NCBI RefSeq assembly: GCF_003171515.1
Contig: NC_089394.1
Location: 2,976,001-3,040,000 of the forward strand
Direction: 5' to 3'
Source: Pyrenophora tritici-repentis
Lineage: Eukaryota; Ascomycota; Dothideomycetes; Pleosporales; Pleosporaceae
DNA length: 64,000 nucleotides
A program made the translations under genes and the position numbers. Numbering within the stretch: position 1 is the stretch's first letter; every line of letters starts with the position of its first letter. Positions 12,412-24,468 of the stretch are shown here, piece after piece. Under the pieces are notes generated by a model. The model searched no databases, was not told the DNA's origin, and worked only from the letters and a program-made list of their open reading frames with translations.

Positions 12412-13627
12412 CTTGCCTTCCTTTTCGTTCCGTCGCTGGTTATTTGCAAAGTGGGTAAACTTGACTACTTCTGCTGGCCCCAAAACAAGTGATTACTTAG
12501 TTACTTAGCTTGCCAGCAAGGTACATACGTACAACACGTGCATACCCGTCCGTCCGTCCGTCGTGCGTGCGTGCTCGGATTGCCCTGCGTGTCATGCATG
12601 TCACATTTTCCTTTGCTGACACGTGCACCGCTTGGCAATCTCCGTAGTTGACTTGGTACCAGGGTTGAAGCTCGCCGACATGACGGCAAGCCAGGCGCGA
12701 CGGACGGGTAAACAACGGGCGACACACAGTCTGGACATGGCTAACTCGTGGTCCGGTGCGCATGCATGACGAGCTACGGCCTTGTCCGATGCAGGCCTCT
12801 GTCATGGCACTCACTGGCCGCAGTAAGCGTAATACCAAACGTCTTCAATTTAGATGGCAGCTACGAAGGGGAAAACCAAAAACAGGTTGCGTACAGTACT
12901 AGGATTTGCGCGGAAAACATTTGCTTCAACGCGATTTGCAATAGCAAGAATATTCAGATTGCCACCCACCCAATAATAGAATTTCACATGTAGACCTTTC
13001 ATAGCGGTAGAGACAGGAGAAGAATGGAAATAAGTGAACCGCACCCATTCGCGACATGTACAGGATGAGATATAGTAGTAAGAGAGAGGTTCAAAAGCAC
13101 AAACAACCACTTCCCCAGCTAACATGCAGTGAAGCACGTAATGCTGGCCCGGCCCACGCTCGCTATGATGCATATCAACGAATGCAACCCCCAGTTCTAG
13201 TTTGCGGGAAAAGACAGAATACCACCCAATTTAGTAGTGTAGATTGAGATCGAGTAAAAATTGAGCCCTCGCCGCCAAACAGCAATAGATGAATGTGCAC
13301 CCCAGCACATCATCGCAGCGGTGACGGCCATGGTTGCGATATAAGAGCGGAAAAGACAGTACGTAAATCTTCGAGTATTAAATAGGAGATGTCGGATGCT
13401 CTTTATCGCCATTTATGAGATATCCGCACAGAAATCATGCTGTTGCCAGCCAGAACTCGTTGCGAGGGCAGACGTCAATGGGACGAAAAAGGCCGTATAC
13501 GAAAACAAGTAAAATACGACGCACGCGTTCGAGGCTAACTTTTGCCCTGGTTGCTATTGATTCCATCCGGTGTGTAGCGCTCTCGTAAGACCAGCTCCGG
13601 AGCGTGTCCTTGAGGGAGGCTCAAAGT

Positions 13628-14974
13628 TTACATTGGTCGGCGGTTAAGCATGTTGAGCATGGACGAATCCGTCGAGCTGCGAGCGGGACCGTTGTCGCTG
13701 ACGAGATCATTGATCCGCATGCTCGGCCTGGAAGAGGAAGCCTGCGAAGTGGGTGGCGGTGGCGTACGGCCGTCACTGCGCGGAGGAGGCGGCTGTAGGA
13801 CGCCGTTTGCCTGTGGAGGCGCGCCGTAGTATGGTGTCGGTGGAGCACCGGGAGTTGTCGGCGCTTGTGACTGTGGTGACGAAGAAGCACGGCTCGGCTC
13901 ATAGCGATAGGCGCTCTGTGGAGATGCTTGGCGCGGAGGCTGTGCTGCATAGTAGGGTTGGTTGGGCGGTGGGCCAGAGGAGTAGGGAGTAGACGCGTTT
14001 GCTGTTGGAGCAGACGATGTTAGAGACGGTGGCTCGGGATAGGCATACTCTGGTCCAGTGCCTCGATGAGGAGCCTGTAGCGCTGAGCCAGGTTGTGGCG
14101 GGGGCAGGGTTGGAGTGTGAGGCTCAGGATGAAGCCTCTTCCTGCCGATCAGCGCCTCTCGGCTTGCCTCATCTGGAGAAGCACTAGATAGACCGTAGTC
14201 AGAATGAGCTGGGTACGGACCTGCAGTGGGACTAGGCAGATATTGCTGCTGTTGGCGCGAAGGCCCTTGCCCGTAGGGCTCTCCGTGGCTGGCAGGAGGA
14301 AGAGGTTGCCCGTAGGCACCGTACATGGGCGGGGGTTGGCCGACACCGCGCCAGACGGTGTGGGCAGGAACAAAAGCCTGAGTCTGGGCAGAGACTGGAG
14401 TGAAGATGCAGTCCTGGTTGAATCTCATGCAGTTTGAGCAGCGGCCGTCCTCGGTGGCCTCGAAGCCGGAGCAGCGGATCTAGATTGGGTAAGCAGGCTG
14501 TTTCGGGTCAATTGAGCGGACTCGCAACAACTTACCTTGCGACGACGGCAATAACGGCAGGCAATGGCAGTCCGCTGGCGGGGCGCTGGCGGCTGGTGGT
14601 GCTGCTGGACATACTGTGGTGGTGGAGGAGGCTGCTGGCGGTATGGGTCGGCTGGTGGAGGAGCGCGTGTCCACTCGTTTGGGCCGGGCAGGCGGTAGGG
14701 TTGCTGTTGCTGGTATTGAGGATGTTGAGCCATGTCAGGTCGCGGCTCTTGGGGTGGAGGAGGTGGGAGCGTCGTGTTCATCTAGATTGACGTCAAGTGT
14801 CAGCCATGTCACTCTGGTTACGTACATGACGTGCAGCGTCACAAAAGTCTGGTACGCGTGACCGGGTCGACTTACGTGTGGAGGCTGGGCATAAGAGCCA
14901 TTTGCAGGCTGCTGCGAGGTGGGCGGCTGCCAGTGGGTTGGGAGCTGGCCTTGGCCACCCTGGTGAGGGAACAT
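13628..14974 (-). CDS. Zn2Cys6 fungal-type transcription factor, 398 aa
   Basis: Predicted nuclear DNA-binding regulator. Exons on the minus strand are 14974-14876, 14781-14536 and 14479-13628; introns (94 and 56 bp) are GT-AG and keep frame. The binuclear zinc cluster is split by the second intron: Cys108-x2-Cys111-x6-Cys118-x10-Cys129-x2-Cys132-x6-Cys139, including ACRYCRRRK and CSNCMRFNQDC. This matches the Gal4 cluster spacing. The cluster is central-N-terminal, preceded by a Pro/Gln-rich stretch. The rest is Pro/Ser/Gln/Tyr-rich and disordered, with no fungal-specific middle homology domain visible, so the protein is shorter than most of the family. The start at 14974 is the first ATG giving this frame; an upstream in-frame ATG at 15049 exists but adds an unconvincing segment. 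Targets are unknown. Confidence 0.88.
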
Positions 14975-15172
14975 GGTAGGACTTTGAGGTTGGATGGGCG
15001 TGGGCCGAATTAAAAGGCGGTTTGGGCGGGCGCAACGTGGTGCTGTCACGCCGGGTGGACCAGTGGAACAGCAGGTGGGCTAGTGGTACACGAGTGCCAG
15101 GCTCGAGGGAATCAAAGACGGCGGGTGAGGTGTCACAAAATACAGGCAGGCGGGCCGCAACGTCGGCTGCAG

Positions 15173-15176
<4 letters not shown>

Positions 15177-15206
<30 letters not shown>
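15177..15206 (+). repeat. (GA)n microsatellite
   Basis: Uninterrupted GA run of about 15 units, upstream of the Zn2Cys6 gene; on that gene's strand it is a pyrimidine (CT) tract, common in fungal leaders. Confidence 0.85.
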
Positions 15207-15210
<4 letters not shown>

Positions 15211-18200
15211 TGTCAGCGTTGGGCTGGGTTGGGTGGTTGGGTGGTGAGCAGCGGGGTGGGCAGTGTCGGGGCAGGTGGCAGTGGGCGTCTTGGGGAGAGG
15301 TCTGGTCCGAGGGTGTGTTGAAAGTGTTTGTGAGGTGTCGGAGTGAGTGGAGTGAAAGGCTTCTCGAAGCGCGTGGAGGAGACGGGAACCCAAGAGCGTG
15401 GAAGCGAAAAAGGAGATTCAGGTTGGAGCGGCCGCTATTACTACCCACCGCGTGCCCGAACTCAACCTTCTCGCCGCCTCGACTGGGATTGGGAATGGAT
15501 TGGGAATTAATCCCTGCTGGCCCCATGCAGCGACGACGGCGACGGTCCGCCAAACGCGCTAAAAGCCATGCGGCACCCTCCTCCACTCTTGCAGTTGCGC
15601 CCTCGACGTGCAGCGACACACCGTGACAAGAGCAGCCAGCACGCCGCTTGGTGTGGGTTGTGGGCCTCGCCGCTTTCGCGCCTGTCCCACGTCGCATCTG
15701 CACCCAAGCAGTAGAGCTTAAAGCTGAGAGGAGCAAAGCTGAGAGGAGCAGCCCGCCCCCTTGCTGTTTGGCGTATGACTTGGTGTACTGGGGGCCCGTG
15801 TGCATGATGCTGCGGGCCGGCAGCTTGCTTGAGATGTGTGACTCGCCAAGAGCTCGGGGACTCCCGTCGCGCTGTGATCTACGAGCCTTTAATTATACAC
15901 GCCGCCGCAATAATAAAAGTGCTGCCATGTTGGCAGAACGGTGACGACAGGCACAGCAGCCGCGCTTCTCGTCACGTCGTCCGCGCGCTTGCAGCTTGTA
16001 AGAGAGTCGACTGGCCAACTCGCGCGCGCGCATCCGCTCTGTCCGTGTCCAGGTCGAGCCAGCGCTGCAGCTCTTAGGTCTGCCAGCCATGCAAGGAAAG
16101 TGGCACAGTAGTGGGAGCACCTCGGGCTCTTGAGTCGCTGACGGGCCGTCTCTGCCTCGTCCGTCCTCGTGTCGCTCGCTGCTCGCTCCCCTTTGCGAGG
16201 GGGCCAGCTCACAAACCACGGTACGAGCCTGGGTCCGGTCAGTCGTCGTACAACTGTTGCTGTTCTGCTTTTTGCTCCCGGCCCCGTCATGGTGACGACG
16301 ACGACAAGTCCCATCCCGCATCTTGTCTTGTCTTGTCTTGATTCACGCCGTGCAGGGATGCGAGGGACCGTTCCTTCGACCGCCGCCCCTTCACACAACC
16401 CACAACGCTGCAATATCTGATAGGGCTGATGCGTCCGGCTCCGTCGGCCAATTTGCTCTTGGACAACGGCAACAACCCTGCTCGACTGTTGGTGTGTAAC
16501 ACGTCCGCCTCGGCAAACCTTTGCTTGCACTTGCACTTGCACTTGCAGCCTTGTGACGTGACGGCCACCAAACTACGAGTCAAGGCCAATGCCGGTACCA
16601 CTCGGCCACTGGAAGCCAACTCGCTCGCGGGGCATAGAGGGCGGGAGAGCCGATGTCTTGCGCCGGGAGAACCGTTCGCCCTTCCAACTCTGCTAGTTCA
16701 ACTTCAACGAGCCAGTAATGCCGATTCTGGCCAGCCTCGTGAAAACTCAATCTCATACTGTAGGGAGACTTCAGCTGTCGTGTAAGACGGCCGGCATGCG
16801 ACCATGCCCACTTTCCTTGCTCGAATCACATCCCCCAATCTGGCCTCCACAATTTGGCGAAGCTTGCCTCCCTTGCGCCGCGAACGCTTGCACTTGCCAA
16901 CTCGTGCTCAGACCGACGACGCGCCCTGCACCCCCACTGATTCCACTCCTGCCACTACCACTACAAACAACCAGACGGCACTTGTCACCCTCTCGTGCTC
17001 AAGTGGCGGTGCCGGAGCTCCCGCCTGATGACGACAACCTCGGACTTGTGCGGATGTAGGCACTCGTGCCATGGAGAATCGCGAAACACCTGCGCATTCA
17101 GCCTCGGCTGCTCGTCGGTCAATTTTTCACTGGCTGCATAATCCGTGACGATGCCCAAATCTCCATTCAGGAAATTGTCACCCGTACAGACTTCACCATC
17201 AAGGAACCAACTAACCAACTAACCAACGCCAGGAATTCCTTTTTCCTCCAAACCAACTCGACAAAATGGGGCGGACGGCCCGCACAATCCATATCTATCC
17301 ATATCTACCCATCTCTTGCCTGTTCCACTGAAAAGGTTCCATCGAGCCCACTCTCCCCTCGGCCAATCACCACATGTCCCCATTCAAAACTACTCAACTC
17401 CTGCGCCCATCCCACCTGGCGTGTGCCTTGCAGCAGCTTGCTGACGGGTAAATCCCTATCGTGCCATGCGCGGATAAAAAAAGCCTTCACCAGGTCACAA
17501 GACGTCCTGGTACCGGTCAAACTCCCTTTTCCCGGCCAACTTACTCTGCTGCACTGGATGGAATTGCATCAAGCGGGCTTACCGGTCGCAGCCAATCGCA
17601 TTAAATTACTGTTGTGGTTTGATTGTCTGCCACACCGCATTTCGTCTTCCGAGTCAGTCACGAGGCCACAATAGATGAGGGCCGATGCAGTGGTCTGGGG
17701 AAGGGTCAGGCTGGGAACGAGTTGCTGGACGCTGCACGGTTTAGCACACACATGTCAGCAGCCTTGTGCTTGTACGCTGCCCAAAGTGCCGTTGAATGCC
17801 GTTGATGACGGTTACACCAACTGAACGGTGCATTTGTGGGGTAGAACAGCAAGCCGGATATGCACATGTGATCTTCAGCCGCAGCCCTCGCCTTTCTCCA
17901 AACCAAATAGCCGCACGACGCACACGAAGCCTGCGGCGCGAAGCACATGCTGTACCTCAGCAGCGTAGCCGTATCTACAAGTGCGGGAACAGCGCGTCAA
18001 CCGCCTCGGGGGCTCCATTGGTACCATGTGTATCAGCGGCCCGGGACGAGATGTGGAATTCCCGCAGGTATCCCGTTGACAGGTAGATTAACGAAGTTTG
18101 TATCACCAAGTCTTACCCGCCATATGCATAGCATAGATGGATATTGTGGAGGCTGCATGTCTGTGCGTCCATAAGCAGTAGAAAGACACCGTGTCGCTTG

Positions 18201-19101
18201 TGCCGCGTTTCGTGTCCCGCCATCTGCACGTAAATCCAGAAGCAGAGATAGCAGACGGGAAGATATCGTCCAAGGCGGATGGTGTCCTGTGCGCCTGTGC
18301 CACCAGTACCGTGTCTGACAAGCGGGGAGAACGCAGGCAACAAGGACACTGTGTGTGTGTGGTGTGTGAACAAACAACTCTCACCGATCTGCCTGAAAAC
18401 GACGCACCTTGTTGACCCGTCATGGCTATGCAATGCCATGCATCTGCTCATGACTGTGTTGCAACATTGCTCATCGCAAGAGTTCCGTCCTTGCAGTAGC
18501 ACGCTGTGAGGGACCACGATAGGCGGCCCATTTAACCTCGTCGCTCTTGTATCGCTGCGGGCGGCCGCCCCTTCTTCGGACGGCCAATATTGAAATTGAA
18601 TTTCCCTCAGCAGACTCGACATGCCACCATGTACGTATCAATGCACGCTAGGATAATCGATGGAGCAGTGGCATCGTTCGGACCGCGACACGTTTTGGCA
18701 GCGTAAGATGCAACCGTATCACCAAACGCCGGTAATTATCATCTGGCGGACTGCAAGCCATGCGGGCCCAGCGATCAGCCCGACGGGTGCTAATTCGCGG
18801 AAGAAAGAAGCATTGCACTTTATCGGTGTGAATGAATCGTTGGCCTTGTGGCCTTACGAACACACCGCCGTTTGGTGGCTTGACCAAAGCCACGAGGGCC
18901 GTCTTGTACAACGGGCCAACTTAACAGACCAGTCGGCCAGGATTGAGTTTGACATGTTTTGGGCCTCGAGGGTGATGGCGTAAGTCTTAGACAACAACGC
19001 GTGCGACGGAAGAAGGGCAATCCGTTCGTTCTTCCGGCTCTGTGCGAGTACAGGACGCTGACGGATGCCGCAGTTAGCCGCCGCAAACTCCATCAGACGC
19101 T

Positions 19102-19181
19102 CAACGACTTGCTAAGCCAACGATTTGCTAAGCCAACGATTTGCCAAGCCAACGACCTGCTGAGCCAACGACTTGCTGAGC
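19102..19181 (+). repeat. five 16-bp tandem repeats
   Basis: Five consecutive units of consensus CAACGAYYTGCYRAGC, diverging by one to three bases from each other. It is a minisatellite in non-coding DNA; I see no gene around it. Confidence 0.85.
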
Positions 19182-19877
19182 GCGCCGTCATGAGATGCAG
19201 CTCGCCTTGATCAGACGCGTTAGGGCGGAAGCCCATGCATCCCAGACGGACAACGAGTGCGCCCCGGGCCGTGGCCGTATCAGCCTAACGCAACGTGTGC
19301 AGCATGTCACAGTGCAAAGTCTGTTGTATGGAGAGGCAGCTGATGGGGCAACTCACTATACAGAAGGCAGTGGCAACACCTGGCCACCCCAGCGATGCAC
19401 TTCTGCATTGTCATCGACTAGGCGACGCAGTCATGCATCCTCAGTCATCGGCAAAGTCGCGCGCGAGGGAGCGAGCAGCAGCGTGCACTGCCTCCCCTGG
19501 CTTGTCTGGCCCAACACGAACGGCTAAGAAAAGACGGCAGGCCCGCGCCTGAGCGTAGGATTAAGAACTGGGACCGGGGTCGGCCGAGCGGCTTTCCCCC
19601 TTTTGTGGATTTACACGGCCTAGCATCTGGGCCATGCAGCAGTCCCAGACCCTAAGGCTAGCGCGTCACATGACCGTTAGCGTCATGCGGTTTCCCGAGA
19701 CGCCAAGTAATATCTTGGACAAGCGCAGCCCACTAGCGCACGATGACTTGGCCCGTCGCATGGCCTCTCGCTTCCACCATTGCCGAGGCGTCTATTGGCA
19801 GGTTTCGCGCTTGTGGCCCACTACGCTTGCTCGCTTTCCCACCCTCGACCAATCCGTGCGTCCTGAAATTGTTGCCA

Positions 19878-22733
19878 TCACGCCTCTGCATCGTCGCCGC
19901 TGTCTTTGTCACGCTCCGCGTCGCTTTCGTCGTCTTCGCCGCTCGACGAGCCTGACGTGTCCTCGTCTGGCATCACCACGCTGTTGAGATATGTGATCTG
20001 CACAATGAGTTAGCCGCCACTCCCTCGTGTGCAAGGCCTTGGACAGACTGCTCTAGTCATCCCTCCGCACCTGAAGGAATCAACGAGCGGGTGACTGCAG
20101 TGCCAGCACACTACTGGCTGCCACTTTGCGACACCATCGACGTCCCTAGATAAATGGCTGCCGCTCTGGCCTAATCCTGTACCCAATCAAAGTAGAGGAG
20201 CCACCCAGGCCGAAGAAAAAAATCGTCAACTTACGAACGGCTCCAAACAGAGTACGAGCTCAGCAATTCGACTCAGTCCGCCTGTACCCACCACTTTGTC
20301 ATCCTCGAGCTTTCGCCCGACGGTGAAATTGCGGAGCCGCAGGAGGTCAATGTCTTTGTGGTCATGGTCATATCCCTGGAATGCTCGTCAGCAAATATGG
20401 AACAATAAACATGTCTAATGAAACAGCGAAACATGGGCTTTGACGGGCTCAATAGTTTGGCTGGCGATATCGTCAACGGTGGAGGGGGTTTCCCCGCTGG
20501 AGCGTTGCTGATCTCGATGACCCCCAACTTTCCGCTCAACTTGTTAATTGTGCGGGGCCCCTTTGAAACTCTAATTGCCTGATCGCACGTATTTGTAACG
20601 TAGAACCTCCGAGTCCGAAACTCTGGAGCTTATCGCGCGTAATCATCGTAGTGGGCCGTTGTAGAGGCATGTAACTGCGGCATGCCATGGGAAGGCATCC
20701 TTGTAAATGGGTGTCTCTGTGTGACTTCTGCTATCGATCCGTGGCCGACAGTCGATCTCGACCGCACTGTTGACAGAAACACCCAAGCTTGACCTCCGCC
20801 GTCTCCGAATCTCGATGATGACGACATGTGACACATGATCTTCCTTGTCCGACGGGGCGGCGGGTTTCCTGATGGGGCCTTTGTGCAACAAACTTCACTT
20901 ACTTTGGGGTTCCGCTTCAAAGCGTTTGACTTGTTCATCGGTATGTTCGTAAATGCCTTTACCACCTTTTTGTCGTCATCCGCGACGCCACCGAGAAAGT
21001 GCTTCCGGATGCCAGCATTCCTTAGCATGGTTTTGATCTTATGCGGTTTACGATCAATGTCCCGTCGGAGTTTCGCAAGGGTAGCTGCATCTGGCTGCCA
21101 GAACCCGCCACCTACAGCAGTCAGCACTCGCTCGGGTAGTTGTAAACATAGAAGCAATTAGGGGCATAATAGGCCGGTACGCTGCTGAATGAACACAGAT
21201 CATCTAAGCGGACTTCCTGCGCACCGGCGTATAGCGTAAAGCCATGCGATACGCGATACCATGCTTCGGTAGCCGAAATCGAAACGGTCCGGAACGGTGA
21301 ACGGGCGCCCGTGTGCACTATCATCAAGTAGAGCGTCGTACAACTGCAAACAGAGGCATTACACCGCACGTATAGTACAAAGCAGATGCCCGTACTGGAT
21401 ACAGTAAGGGTGTCCAAGGCTCGCCGCTTTTGCGAACAGTACGAACCGCGAGAAGAGGCCCGCAAGCTTGCAACCGCTTCTTGGTCACAAGGAAAGAAGT
21501 CTTCGGTATGCATGCATTATCGACGCACATGGAAGCAAAAGAAGAACCATATCGGCGACGATATCACGTCGTGGTCCGACTGAGGTTCCACAGCAGCTCG
21601 TGGCCACGGCGTCTCCACAAGGACAAGCGAGAAATGTACACGTACCTACAAAGCTTCCGCCGTTTGGTTGCACCTGAATATAGTAGTGTGCATATGGTCC
21701 CTTGCGACCGGTCCTTGACCAGGCGGCCGAGAAATAGGTCTGCGATATATTAGTATGCGTTTCGCTCGTCCTTCCACAACAGGCGGATTGGATAAGGTGC
21801 GGTGCAAACAGTGCGTGCCTTGGCCGCGCGTCGTATCGTGTGTTATGGCGCTATCGCCTAGCCATGGAGAGCGGGTATCGTCTCACCTTATATGGCGTCG
21901 GGTCTTTTGAGAAGCGAATATCTTCTAATGTGAGCACGATGTCTGGCTACAACCATAGGCCTTACTTACCTCGGTATATACGATAAATCTGAGAGTGTTA
22001 GCAAATTGATGTCATGTCCTAATCCCTCTTACTTACCACATCCTTTACTGGCAACTCTGGAATAGTCTCATCTGCCTCAATGATCTTTTCAGATACCTTT
22101 TCAGTGAATGTAGTGAAATCTTGAAACGAAGCCCGGAAGTCAGGGTCGTGTACTGTGATTGTGAGCCGCTATTCAGACACGAGACGCAATGGAGCACATA
22201 CGCTTCAGCCATTGTCGGTCATTGTTGGCCGCCAGGTCTTTGAGAAACAACATCGTGTTCGGATGGATGGTATGATCCAGATACGGCGTGTCGCCTGCAT
22301 CACGAGCTTTCGGCTTTTTGATAACCAGCTGAGTCCCTGGCTCAAGCTTGGCACCAGGCTTCCATAACTCTTTCTCATCCGCGTGCTTTTTGTAAATGGG
22401 TATTTTCTTCACAGCAGAGCCTTTGGGTTTCACTTGTTCGGTCTCGCTATCTTCGTCGCTGGCATTTTCGTCGCGTTCAGATTCCGAGGATGCGTCCTTG
22501 TCAACATGTTCCTCGTAGTCGGAGGCTTCGCCATTGTCTTCAGTTTCGTCGGGCTGCACGCCTTTCTTCGCCCCATCTCCACTGTCGTCCGTGTCGGTTT
22601 CTGGCTCGACGTAGGATTTCCTTGCCGTCGCCCTTGCTCTTTTGGACTCCCTCGCACGGGTCTCCGGTGCAGGGCGCTTGGACGTGCTACGGGGCGCTGA
22701 GGCGTTGACGCTTTTGGTCGTTTTACGTGGCAT
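19878..22733 (-). CDS. DUF2461-family protein, 422 aa, eight exons
   Basis: Function unknown; resembles the DUF2461 (TIGR02453) family. Minus-strand exons are 22733-22202, 22152-22037, 21988-21970, 21924-21887, 21739-21646, 21111-20903, 20375-20235 and 19997-19878; all introns are GT-AG and the total is an exact 423 codons. Residues 1-120 are basic then acidic and disordered (nuclear-type tail). The domain begins at HPNTMLFLKDLAANNDRQWL and continues through IYRIYR, DIRFSKDPTPYK, FSAAWSRTGRKGPYA, PNGGSFVG, GGGFWQPDAATLAKLRRDID and NFTVGRKLEDDKV. The C-terminus is acidic (DEDTSGSSSGEDDESDAER). Introns 1-3 are 45-49 bp, but four others are 147, 534, 527 and 237 bp, unusual beside its neighbours. 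It is divergent from TYW3, with 169 bp between the start codons. Confidence 0.88.
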
Positions 22734-22902
22734 AGTGTTAGGTTAGCGTTTTGAAGAGATGATGATGTACAGAGTTTCTATGGTAGCTGTCAAAGACTCC
22801 AGATGTGTTGGGAGGTGTGAGGGAGCACAGGCCACCTATGACGCACTCGAACGCGAAAATACAGCGCGGTGTCACGAGTTTTCCTTACAGACGGAAGCAA
22901 GG
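22734..22902. promoter_or_regulatory. shared divergent promoter, DUF2461 gene / TYW3
   Basis: Only 169 bp separate the two start codons, so both genes must take their core promoters and leaders from this interval or from the neighbouring coding region. No specific binding site is identified. Confidence 0.6.
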
Positions 22903-23872
22903 ATGACAACGCGCTTCGAGACTCGCAAGCGGAACATTATCGAACAGCTTGATTGTCCGGATGATGAGTATCAAGATCTGTCGCCAAAGGGCTCAATTGA
23001 TGCCCCGATCAGAGATCTCATCGGCGAGATCAACAACCTTCAAGGTCTAGTCACGACCAGCAGCTGCTCAGGGCGCATCAGCATATTTTTGGAAGGCCGC
23101 AAAGCAGATGCAGGAGTAGTAGAGCCAGTCTCTGAAATTGAGGAGTCTCGTGCTGGACCTGGAGGGAAAGGTGGAGGCGGCGCATGGCTGTTCATCTCTC
23201 ACGAACCAATCGAGACTAAACAGGCGACCCCTAATTACATCTCAGAGTTTGGCATGACAAAGGTAGAGGATGGGATGATAATACCCAACGTCTCTGCAAG
23301 GTATATTCACCTCAAGTTCGAGCCCATGGTAAGTTTCACAGTCACAGCAACAGGCACAGTCTGACATGAAACAGATACTCCATATCTTGAGTGCATCTCT
23401 GGAAGACGCCCAACGTGTGCTCACTGCCGCATTAGCCGGTGGCTTCCGTGAGAGTGGTGCCGTGAGCCTGGGATCAACAAAGACAGGAGAATCAAATCCA
23501 ATGGTGGCAGTACGATCAGCAGGGTACTCTTTCGATTCCATCATAGGCTACCAAGACGACGAAGGTAGAAACATCGCTCTTGTTGACGAGAGATACTTGC
23601 GGACTTTGGTCGATATTGCAAACGAGCGCTTCAGAATCAATTTCGATCGCATAGGCCGATTCCGCACTGGCCTGTTGGAGATGTATCAACCTAGCACCTC
23701 CAATGGAACAGGTTCATCTAAACCAGACTGGGAAGATGCAGCCGCCAGAAAGCAAAGGAAGAGAGAAGAAGGTCTGGCAAGGCAGCAAGCTCTACAGACA
23801 GAGAAATCTAGCAGCTCTGTGGATGCATCAACGGCGGGTGATATTAACAGCATCGACGGGATGTTTTCCTAG
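22903..23872 (+). CDS. TYW3: tRNA wybutosine-synthesizing protein 3 (TYW3), 307 aa
   Basis: TYW3 is the methyltransferase that acts on the wybutosine base at position 37 of tRNA-Phe, in the pathway with TYW1, TYW2 and TYW4. Exons are 22903-23328 and 23375-23872 with a 46-bp GT-AG intron containing CTGAC. The start at 22903 gives MTTRFETRKRNIIEQLD, the usual TYW3 beginning; the ORF is open further upstream but without similarity. Visible family features are SSCSGRISIFLE, WLFISHEPI, the FEPM/ILHILSASLEDA junction, GFRESGAVSLG and MVAVRSAGYSFDSIIG. The C-terminal 60 residues are charged and likely disordered. Expected to be cytosolic. Confidence 0.93.
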
Positions 23873-24468
23873 TAGAAGTCTGCCACAGCACGGATATATT
23901 AGGATTTCATTGTTCCTAGTGGTGCCTGATATAACAAGGACTCGGAGATTTTTCGTCAACATTGTGACTCATAAAGGTTCTACAATAGTCATACATGGGA
24001 ACTTTAGGTATCACGGAGGCTTCTCTTGAGTAGCGTTAAGAGTGGAGTCTGACAAAAATGTTTCCGAGAACTTGTGACACTTGCCATAAGCAAAGCGTAC
24101 GGCAATGCAGACAGCTCCCAACAACTCGTACGCCCCCAGAAATAATCTCCATCTCGGAACGATATGAATAATACTCTCAATCCTGCCATATTGACGTACT
24201 CAGAAAAAACGCTTCTTACTGGCATTCGCTCCACTTTTACCTGCATCCAGCCAATAGGAGCATTAGCGTCCCTGTACATGTCTCCGACCCAGTCCGACGA
24301 CTTTACCCTCCACCATCGCAACCATTTCCTCTACATAAAAGGAGCAGAACATTTCCATTTCACATTATCTACCCAGCTACATTCAACAACCACAGAATTC
24401 CAACTCTCCAACCAACAAAACACCATTCTTTCCACAAACCCAAACCTTACCCCTCACCAAACTCCAAC
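23873..24468. other. intergenic, promoter of methyltransferase gene
   Basis: No gene supported. The last 200 bases before 24469 are pyrimidine- and CA-rich, typical of a fungal 5' leader. Confidence 0.55.

Larger units (their letters stand above)
7865..13627. other. gene-free interval between two convergent genes
   Basis: About 5.8 kb lies between the 3' ends of flanking genes. ORFs here are short, low in complexity and mutually overlapping on both strands, so I support none. It holds several simple repeats and one MITE (listed separately). I found no tRNA, rRNA or transposase signature. Unannotated long non-coding RNA or a spliced small gene cannot be excluded by eye. Confidence 0.6.
14975..19877. 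other. long gene-free interval, upstream of the regulator gene
   Basis: About 4.9 kb with no supported gene. The first kilobase is probably 5' leader and promoter of the minus-strand Zn2Cys6 gene and includes a GA microsatellite. ORFs such as 15080-15805 (minus) are low-complexity and overlap many other frames. A 16-bp tandem repeat lies near 19.1 kb. The length of this upstream region is unusual for the window. Confidence 0.55.

Noticed and set aside
15080..15805. 241-residue minus-strand ORF upstream of the Zn2Cys6 gene
   Set aside because: Composition is repetitive (Ser/Leu from the GA run, Arg- and Pro-rich), several other frames are equally open, and it lies in the presumed promoter/leader.
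19102..19181. CRISPR-like array
   Set aside because: Units are contiguous without spacers and the genome is eukaryotic; it is a plain tandem repeat.
20630..21157. 175-residue minus ORF taken as a separate gene
   Set aside because: It is exon 6 of the DUF2461-like gene plus intronic read-through on both sides.
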